Shown: piece by piece, positions 43,646-48,069 of the stretch
Numbering within the stretch: the first letter of the stretch is position 1
Layout: every line of letters starts with the position of its first letter
NCBI GenBank assembly: GCA_052118065.1
Contig: JBQKHY010000020.1
Span: forward strand, 1 to 48,069
Length of the DNA: 48,069 bases
Reading direction: 5' to 3'
Source: Ruminococcoides sp052118065
GTDB taxonomy: Bacteria; Bacillota; Clostridia; Oscillospirales; Acutalibacteraceae
The notes under the pieces: model-generated
Database searches by the model: none
The model's input: only the letters and a program-made list of their open reading frames with translations
What the model was told of the DNA's origin: nothing
Position numbers and translations under genes: made by a program

Positions 43646-44005
43646 TTATAGTCTTTTGAGTCTGCCACTGTTTAGACGGCGTTGTATTTTGCCGGTCTTA
43701 ATATCAAATAAGGTTGCAACATATAAATAATTTTTATTAGTGTCTAGTTTTATACCTATTTGGATATTATCATTATAGACTTTTACAAGTTCTATGCTGT
43801 TTGGTTCTTTTGGATTTTTACCGATATAATCGGGTGATTTTATTATCTCCGGTATTTTAGATATATAACTAACGAACTCGGTATGCCTTGCTTGTATATG
43901 CTTTCTTAAACCACGAGAAACATAAATAGTAGTGCAAGGTAAGTTTATATTTAGAATTTGGTTGTATTTGTCTATGTATTCCCCTGCTTTATATAACTTA
44001 TCCAT
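43646..44005 (-). CDS. PBECR-like phage-type toxin/ribonuclease
   Basis: A 119-aa protein: IYVSRGLRKHIQARHTEFVSYISKIPEIIKSPDYIGKNPKEPNSIELVKVYND, then KNYLYVATLFDIKTGKIQRRLNSGRLKRL. The His-containing RKHIQARH segment, the PEIIKSPDYI stretch and the late ATLFD...R strands match the PBECR group of BECR-fold nucleases found in phages and mobile elements. Its ATG follows the antitoxin stop codon directly, so the pair is coupled. Activity is inferred. Confidence 0.72.
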   Translation of the reverse strand: MDKLYKAGEYIDKYNQILNINLPCTTIYVSRGLRKHIQARHTEFVSYISKIPEIIKSPDYIGKNPKEPNSIELVKVYNDNIQIGIKLDTNKNYLYVATLFDIKTGKIQRRLNSGRLKRL

Positions 44006-44200
44006 TTAGCTTATTTTGTCCTCTTTTTCTATTCTTTGAGAAATAGCCTTTTTTATATAGCCGTTCACACTCTCACCTTGTTTTGTTGCGTGGTCTTTAA
44101 TATTAATATATTCCTCTTTTCTAACATCAAGGGGAATTCTTTTTAATTTATCTTTAGCATACTGTAAATCATATTGTTTTTTCTTGTCTGATGTTGCCAT
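44006..44200 (-). CDS. Ribbon-helix-helix (Arc/CopG-like) antitoxin/repressor
   Basis: A 64-aa protein: KRIPLDVRKEEYINIKDHATKQGESVNGYIKKAISQRIE is the ribbon-helix-helix domain (residues ~18-57). AAAGGTGG precedes ATG 44200; the longer frame back to 44242 lies in the promoter. It is the first gene of the pair and probably binds the palindromes upstream to autoregulate. Confidence 0.82.
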   Translation of the reverse strand: MATSDKKKQYDLQYAKDKLKRIPLDVRKEEYINIKDHATKQGESVNGYIKKAISQRIEKEDKIS

Positions 44201-44242
44201 ACTGTCACCACCTTTCAATAGTATTATATCAAATTTATACAC

Positions 44243-44328
44243 CTATGTACATAGTTAATACATACAAAACTATGTACATAACTTTGTGTAAAATGCTAAT
44301 TGTAATATTACTATGTACATAGTATAAT
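44243..44328. promoter_or_regulatory. Divergent promoters with three palindromic operators
   Basis: TATGTACATA palindromes with flanks occur at 44243-44254, 44270-44280 and 44310-44323. The rightward promoter is TTGTAA (44300-44305), 17 bp, TATAAT (44323-44328), with an operator in the spacer. A leftward TGTACA-17-TATAAT (near 44250-44228) also has its -35 inside an operator. Arc-like repressors bind such sites, so the antitoxin probably controls both the toxin pair and the HIRAN gene. Confidence 0.75.
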
Positions 44329-44361
44329 GTAATTACAGGATAAGGAAAGGGGCAATACATA

Positions 44362-44790
44362 ATGTTGAATAGGTCAATTATTTGTAAGGTAGCCAACCAA
44401 TTACATAAGAGTGGTTATACACTTTCTCAGAGTTTCCGCCTTGCGTGGAGATTAGCCAAAGGAAAAGCAAGTGTAAAGGTTGCAGGTGTTACCAAAGGCA
44501 ACAGACAACAAGCTATTGAACATTTAAAGAGATATAGCCTTGATATGGTCAGCTTTATCCTAAAAAGAGAACCTAACAACATATACGATAGTAATGCTAT
44601 TTCAGTATATGCAAAGGTAGGTAACAGCAAAATGTATAAAATGGGTTATATTTCTGCTGTAGTGTCAAATTTATTATGTGGGGTGATAGATAACATCACA
44701 TCAATAAAAGCAACCCTACAAGCTATTACAGGTGGTTTTTATGTAGATATGGTGCAAGGAATAAGATTACATTTATCAACAGAGGAGTGA
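44362..44790 (+). CDS. HIRAN-domain protein
   Basis: A 142-aa protein. KVAGVTKGNRQQAIEHLKR...FILKREPNNIYDSNAISVYAKVGN..KMGYISAVVSNLLCGVID (residues ~38-115) is the HIRAN fold, which binds DNA 3' ends at stalled or damaged forks. The N-terminus is a short helical leader. GGAAAGGGG lies upstream of ATG 44362. Stand-alone HIRAN proteins occur in phages and plasmids; a role in replication or recombination is inferred. Confidence 0.78.
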   Translation: MLNRSIICKVANQLHKSGYTLSQSFRLAWRLAKGKASVKVAGVTKGNRQQAIEHLKRYSLDMVSFILKREPNNIYDSNAISVYAKVGNSKMYKMGYISAVVSNLLCGVIDNITSIKATLQAITGGFYVDMVQGIRLHLSTEE

Positions 44791-44794
44791 TAAT

Positions 44795-45112
44795 TTGTTA
44801 GAATTTGATTTAGTTATATTTAATTTGTTAGTGAATACATACGATAGTGTTTATTTACTAGGTCTGAACAATGACCGTAAATTCATTATCGAGGAACTTT
44901 ATAATGATTGCACAACAGCAATTAAGAGTATCAAGAAAAGAAATTTATTATCTAATACAGATTTTTCTATTTTATGTGATTTCTGCAATACAGTTTATGA
45001 AATATCACAAAAAGGTATTTCTAAGAAAAGAATAATGAAAGCTGAAGTATTAGAGGATAAATTTGTAGATGTAATTGATATGTTGGAAGATGTATATACA
45101 AAGAGAGGTTGA
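44795..45112 (+). CDS. Hypothetical protein of the second element
   Basis: 105 aa starting at TTG behind GAGGAGTGATAA, only 4 nt after the HIRAN stop. Mostly helical (LVIFNLLVNTYDSVYLL...FIIEELYNDCTTAIKSIKKRNLL...KAEVLEDKFVDVIDMLEDVYTKRG); no domain recognised. Confidence 0.65.
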   Translation: MLEFDLVIFNLLVNTYDSVYLLGLNNDRKFIIEELYNDCTTAIKSIKKRNLLSNTDFSILCDFCNTVYEISQKGISKKRIMKAEVLEDKFVDVIDMLEDVYTKRG

Positions 45113-45116
45113 AAAT

Positions 45117-45374
45117 ATGAATGAACTGTTAGATAAGACCACCATTATGGAAAATATGTTATATAAGATTTCACAAGATGTAAATGCTATGCAATATCTT
45201 CTTGAAGATTTAGAAGAAATTTTGCTTATGAACCCTAAGGATAAACACGATATTCAAAAAATAAAAACAGCATTTCCTAGAGCAAGAGCCTTGGCAAATG
45301 CACTTGACTGTACAATACTTGATGTGGATAAGATGTTAAGGGATAATTCATTTACACCTTATGCAAATGAATAA
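45117..45374 (+). CDS. Hypothetical helical protein of the second element
   Basis: 85 aa (MNELLDKTTIMENMLYKISQDVNAMQYLLEDLEEILL...RARALANALDCTILDVDKMLRDNSF), predicted two-helix bundle. AGAGAGGTTG precedes ATG 45117. Last gene of the three-gene operon that starts with HIRAN; a terminator follows. Confidence 0.65.
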   Translation: MNELLDKTTIMENMLYKISQDVNAMQYLLEDLEEILLMNPKDKHDIQKIKTAFPRARALANALDCTILDVDKMLRDNSFTPYANE

Positions 45375-45401
45375 ACAAGATACAGCAGTATAAATTAAAT
45401 G

Positions 45402-45447
45402 AAACGCACCTAAGAGATATTTACAAATCTTAGGTGTGTTTTGTTTT
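45402..45447 (+). terminator. Terminator of the HIRAN operon
   Basis: AAACGCACCTAAGA (45402-45415) pairs with TCTTAGGTGTGTTT (45428-45441), followed by TGTTTTATTTT. Confidence 0.8.
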
Positions 45448-45558
45448 ATTTTATCCAATTTTAGGGGAGGGGGGTCACACGCGTAAGATGTGTGTTTTTT
45501 CAAACTCTTGCACCGGTATCTATTGAAAAATATATGTGCTTTTGATTAGGGGGGATAT

Positions 45559-45944
45559 GTTTACTGCTGTAAGTATAATTTATTATTTTGCAGTCAACTG
45601 CAAAATTAATAAGAAAGATAATTACTGAATAAAATAGTACAACATTATTACTTTATGTTATTGTGTTTACTGCTGTAAGAATAATTATGGTTTTTGCGGT
45701 CAACTGCAAAATACTGTTGTTTCGTGTATGTGGTGTGTGTAGTGTATAAAAAGTCTATATATTATATAAAACTAAAGAAAAAATAAAAAAATATAATTTA
45801 TTATTTTTTTATATTCTATGGTACTCTATTAGAAGTTACATACACCACATACACTAAATATTAAGTAATACAGTATTTATCTAGGTTATCGAGGGTGTAG
45901 GTAGGTAGTGGAAATGTATGCACTTTTCATACACCACCTACACC
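45559..45944. other. Repeat-rich non-coding block: candidate replication origin
   Basis: Two copies of a ~48-bp unit (45559-45606 and 45665-45712) each combine TTTACTGCTGTAAG with a TTTTGCRGT-CA-ACTGCAAAA palindrome. Next comes a long inverted repeat, GTGTATGTGGTGTGTGTA (45724-45741) with TACATACACCACATACAC (45837-45854), whose 95-bp interior is almost pure A/T. A related GGTGTAGG...CCTACACC pair lies at 45894-45944. Repeats beside an AT-rich opening region next to replication genes is the usual look of an origin. Confidence 0.55.
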
Positions 45945-46043
45945 AAAATCACATTTTATACAATCAAGCCATAGGAAAATTATAGGGCTGTTCTGCTGTA
46001 CCGGTGGGGCAGTCTTTTTATATTTGAAATGGTTATTGATTTT

Positions 46044-46874
46044 TTATTCATCATATGAATTACTATTCAATAAATTTTGCATATCTTTTACTTTCGCTTT
46101 TGCTTTATCTAGTCTTGTAATTGTTATTGGTACAAATTGTGCACAAGTACAGCACATTTCACAAATCCTATCGTAAACTCTTTTTTTATTAAGGTCAGTA
46201 GGATTTTTTAATTGTTCCGGTGATAGATTTGTAGTAACAATTAAGTTTATCCCAAATCTATAAATATCGTCAACAATGTTATATACTGTTGCTGTGCTGT
46301 CATTTTCAGCGCCTAAATCATCAATAATAATTAGGTCGAATTTACTTAAATCAGTAGTAAGCGTTGTTTTATCCAATCTATTCTTTGCCAATCGTCCTAG
46401 ACTAGTTATTAACACTTTTTTACCTTTGTTAAGTAATTCATTACCAATGCAACAAGCATAATAACTTTTTCCGGTTCCAACATCACCATAAAATAGGATA
46501 CCGTAGTTGTTTTCTTTCATTTTATCGAAAGCCTTAACATATTTATTGCAAAGTGACGAAATATCAGGGTTTCTGTTATCGTCATTTTCAAAAGTATTGC
46601 TTAAATAGGCTTTATCAGTAATGCCTATTTCCTTATTCCTTTTTACGGACTCCCAAAAAATGTTATCTTGTAACTCCTTCTGTCTTTGTTTCTCCTGCTG
46701 TTCATCACATTTACAAGGAATGCCAACAATCTTTTCTTTACCGAAAAACATCTTTTTTGCTTGCTTTGGTTCGTTGCATTTTGAACAGTAAAGTAAGCCG
46801 TCTTTTAGATAGGTATTATTTTTACTACCTTCATTTGATTTTTCAATAGCATCATTAATAATTTTATCAAACAT
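46044..46874 (-). CDS. DnaC/IstB-like helicase loader ATPase
   Basis: A 276-aa AAA+ protein. An N-terminal zinc-type cysteine set (CSKCNEPKQA...GIPCKC, ~30-55) is followed by Walker A FYGDVGTGKSYYACCIGNELL, Walker B LIIIDDLGAE and sensor 1 LIVTTNLSPEQL. This arrangement is typical of phage and plasmid DnaC-like loaders that place the replicative helicase at the origin. It overlaps the start of its stop with the replisome organizer gene by 1 nt, so the two are coupled. Confidence 0.9.
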   Translation of the reverse strand: MFDKIINDAIEKSNEGSKNNTYLKDGLLYCSKCNEPKQAKKMFFGKEKIVGIPCKCDEQQEKQRQKELQDNIFWESVKRNKEIGITDKAYLSNTFENDDNRNPDISSLCNKYVKAFDKMKENNYGILFYGDVGTGKSYYACCIGNELLNKGKKVLITSLGRLAKNRLDKTTLTTDLSKFDLIIIDDLGAENDSTATVYNIVDDIYRFGINLIVTTNLSPEQLKNPTDLNKKRVYDRICEMCCTCAQFVPITITRLDKAKAKVKDMQNLLNSNSYDE

Positions 46875-47656
46875 TAAAATCCCTCCTCGTAGTTAGGTAA
46901 GTTATTCTGTACTACCTTTTCTTTGTTTTTGTAATTGCCTTCAATGATTTTTATGCAGTTAGAAGGTTTCATACACCAATCAAAATTGCAGTTGTTCCAT
47001 ACACCATTACGACCGGTTAAAAAGTCTGATTGTTCAATCATTGTAAAATAGTCATCAAATGTTAAGTTGTCTAAATTCTTTTTAAGGTTTTTAATCTTTC
47101 TTTTTCTTTCTGTTGTAAGTTTCTTAACTTTTGGTAGTGAAACACAAATAGAATTAAAAGAATTTAAAACATTTTGATAATTAATACCGTTTACACCGTC
47201 AACGGAAGTTGACTGTATACTTATTAACTTATCTTTACTTAACTTATCTTTACTTAACTTATCTTGTGCGGTCATTTGGTTGACATTTGGTTGACATTTG
47301 GTTGTCATTTGGTTGTCAAGTTGTGAATACACACCATTTTTAAGGGATAATAATGCTTTTTCGCTTTGAAAAAATGTTTGTTTTTTACGGTCTTTTCGTA
47401 TGCTATTATGTAAATTCCAATGCGTAATTACAATTATTCCACTATCAAAACAAATGACAAAACCTTTTTCAATAAGTAATTTTAAATCGTCTATGTTGCA
47501 ACCAATTGCCCGTAAAATTCGTTTAGGGGTGTCTAAAAAGCCTTCATCATCCGCGTGTAATCCCAAATGGAAATATAGAGCTTGTGCTGATATTGGCATT
47601 TCAATAAATAAATCACTGTCGGTAATAGTGCTTGTAAACATTCTATGGCTACCCAA
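46874..47656 (-). CDS. Replisome organizer / replication initiation protein
   Basis: A 260-aa protein. The N-terminal winged helix (DLFIEMPISAQALYFHLGLHADDEGFLDTPKRILRAIGCNIDDLKLLIEKGFVI, ~15-70) is the form seen in phage replisome organizers and DnaD-like initiators; the C-terminal part (FTWNNCNFDWCMKPSNCIKIIEGNY-like, ~225-250) resembles the usual loader-contacting tail. The middle is repetitive (KDKLSKDKLSKDKL). TTG 47656 is chosen because AAGGTGG lies upstream; ATG 47641 is the alternative. Pairs with the DnaC-like loader. Confidence 0.8.
   Translation of the reverse strand: MGSHRMFTSTITDSDLFIEMPISAQALYFHLGLHADDEGFLDTPKRILRAIGCNIDDLKLLIEKGFVICFDSGIIVITHWNLHNSIRKDRKKQTFFQSEKALLSLKNGVYSQLDNQMTTKCQPNVNQMTAQDKLSKDKLSKDKLISIQSTSVDGVNGINYQNVLNSFNSICVSLPKVKKLTTERKRKIKNLKKNLDNLTFDDYFTMIEQSDFLTGRNGVWNNCNFDWCMKPSNCIKIIEGNYKNKEKVVQNNLPNYEEGF
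47224..47316. repeat. Iteron-like direct repeats inside the initiator gene
   Basis: Plus-strand TTAACTTATCTTTAC occurs three times in tandem (47224-47268, last copy with 2 changes), followed by four 11-bp units CATTTGGTTGA/T (47273-47316). The 11-bp period is not a multiple of three, so the reading frame shifts between units and selection is probably on the DNA. Phage origins often lie within the initiator gene. Confidence 0.7.
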
Positions 47657-47668
47657 TATATCACCACC

Positions 47669-47956
47669 TTAATAAACCGCCCTAATACCATTTACAACAC
47701 TATTTACAGCAGTATTATTATTTTGCTTGAATTTCTCTGCTGTAGGGTTTTGTAAATACTCTAGTACAGTATCTAGGTTAACTAAATACTTCTTGCCTGC
47801 CTTAACACGAGGAATAACACCGGTAATAGTTAGTTGTCTTAGGTGGTATTCTGTTACTGCTGTATGTGGGTCAAGCTCCTTGATTTCATTAATACATTCC
47901 TTTATAGTTCGCATTTTAGGAACTTTTAAAGGTGCTACACTGTTATAATCAGTCAT
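47669..47956 (-). CDS. Excisionase-like helix-turn-helix protein
   Basis: A 95-aa protein. MRTIKECINEIKELDPHTAVTEYHLRQLTITGVIPRVKAGKKYLVNLDTVLEYL (residues ~15-70) is a MerR/excisionase-type winged helix of the kind that often controls mobile-element replication or excision. AAAGGAATTTT precedes ATG 47956; the longer frame to 47986 has no ribosome site. It lies 12 bp upstream of the initiator gene, same direction. Confidence 0.75.
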   Translation of the reverse strand: MTDYNSVAPLKVPKMRTIKECINEIKELDPHTAVTEYHLRQLTITGVIPRVKAGKKYLVNLDTVLEYLQNPTAEKFKQNNNTAVNSVVNGIRAVY

Positions 47957-48069
47957 TGTAAAATTCCTTTCACTACTTAAATACATTGATTTTTATTAAT
48001 TCTGCTGTATAATGAAATTAAAGACTATTTATATAGTCCTAATATCTTAGACCGCTGTAAGACTGCTAA

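Larger units (their letters stand above)
42925..48009. repeat. Dispersed 8-bp motif CTGCTGTA of the second element
   Basis: Exact copies (plus strand CTGCTGTA): 42925, 43242, 44654, 45564, 45670, 45993, 47737, 47857, 48002. Exact copies on the minus strand (TACAGCAG): 43047, 43450, 45381, 47705. Near copies at 43213 (CTACTGTA) and 48052 (CCGCTGTA). Most lie between genes. Confidence 0.75.

Noticed and set aside
47224..47316. CRISPR array
   Set aside because: The repeats are 11 and 15 bp in direct tandem without spacers, and no cas gene is present.

Overview
The window looks like DNA of a gut-type low-GC Gram-positive (Clostridia, Oscillospiraceae/Lachnospiraceae-like). Support comes from AGGAGG-type ribosome sites, frequent TTG/GTG starts, a class B sortase, and conjugation and integration families typical of that group (MobV, a TnpX-like large serine recombinase, DUF3801, PrgI, Maff2/VirB2-like, TrbL-like). 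No rRNA, no CRISPR array and no chromosomal housekeeping gene was seen. Everything visible belongs to nested mobile DNA.

Layout. (1) 1-4514 is the right part of a mobilizable element: MobV relaxase, ParB-like protein, PC4/YdbC-like ssDNA-binding protein, small protein and large serine recombinase. It is inserted inside helicase motif VI of a SNF2-type helicase gene belonging to the surrounding integrative conjugative element (ICE); only the 3' end of that gene survives here (4515-5462). (2) 5473-17986 is the ICE transfer module: DUF3848, DUF3991/Toprim primase, YodL/DUF3846, DUF3789, MobC, relaxase, DUF3801, ArdC-like, VirD4, VirB2-like, VirB6/TrbL-like, PrgI, VirB4 and sortase B. (3) 18053-20230 is an unrecognised 725-aa cargo gene with its own promoter and terminator. 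(4) 20376-22178 returns to the ICE with a CHAP wall hydrolase.

(5) 22281-36074 is an AT-richer operon on the minus strand: Xre regulator, DndC-like PAPS reductase, DUF4007, a 1202-aa BrxC/PglY-like ATPase, cysteine desulfurase (DndA-like), PLD-helicase, a 54-aa protein, DndD-like SMC ATPase, a 177-aa unknown and an RpoD-like sigma factor. I read this as a non-canonical DNA phosphorothioation-type defence island. It is bracketed by two near-identical 31-bp hairpin repeats. (6) 36749-39300 holds an Xre/SLOG divergent pair, decayed integrase and other gene remnants, and a small ORF behind a perfect-consensus promoter. (7) 39480-42544 is the ICE regulatory and integration end: a structured leader whose hairpin hides the ribosome site of a sigma-like regulator, a frameshifted MazF/PemK-type gene, Xis and a tyrosine integrase that carries His where the second catalytic Arg should be. 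(8) 42702-42746 is the 3' half of a tRNA-Trp (minus strand), the presumed attachment core.

(9) 42747-48069 is a much more AT-rich second element: a ribbon-helix-helix/PBECR-like toxin-antitoxin pair with three palindromic operators, a HIRAN protein, two small unknowns, a candidate origin, a DnaC-like loader, a replisome organizer carrying iteron-like repeats inside its gene, and a helix-turn-helix protein. An 8-bp motif, CTGCTGTA, recurs at least 13 times in this 5.3-kb element. The tRNA 5' half is absent at 42747, so the two elements are probably integrated in tandem at one tRNA-Trp.

Functionally, the window is an ICE that carries its own transfer machine, a predicted sulfur-based defence system as cargo, a parasitic mobilizable element that has broken its helicase, and an adjacent replicating element sharing the attachment site.
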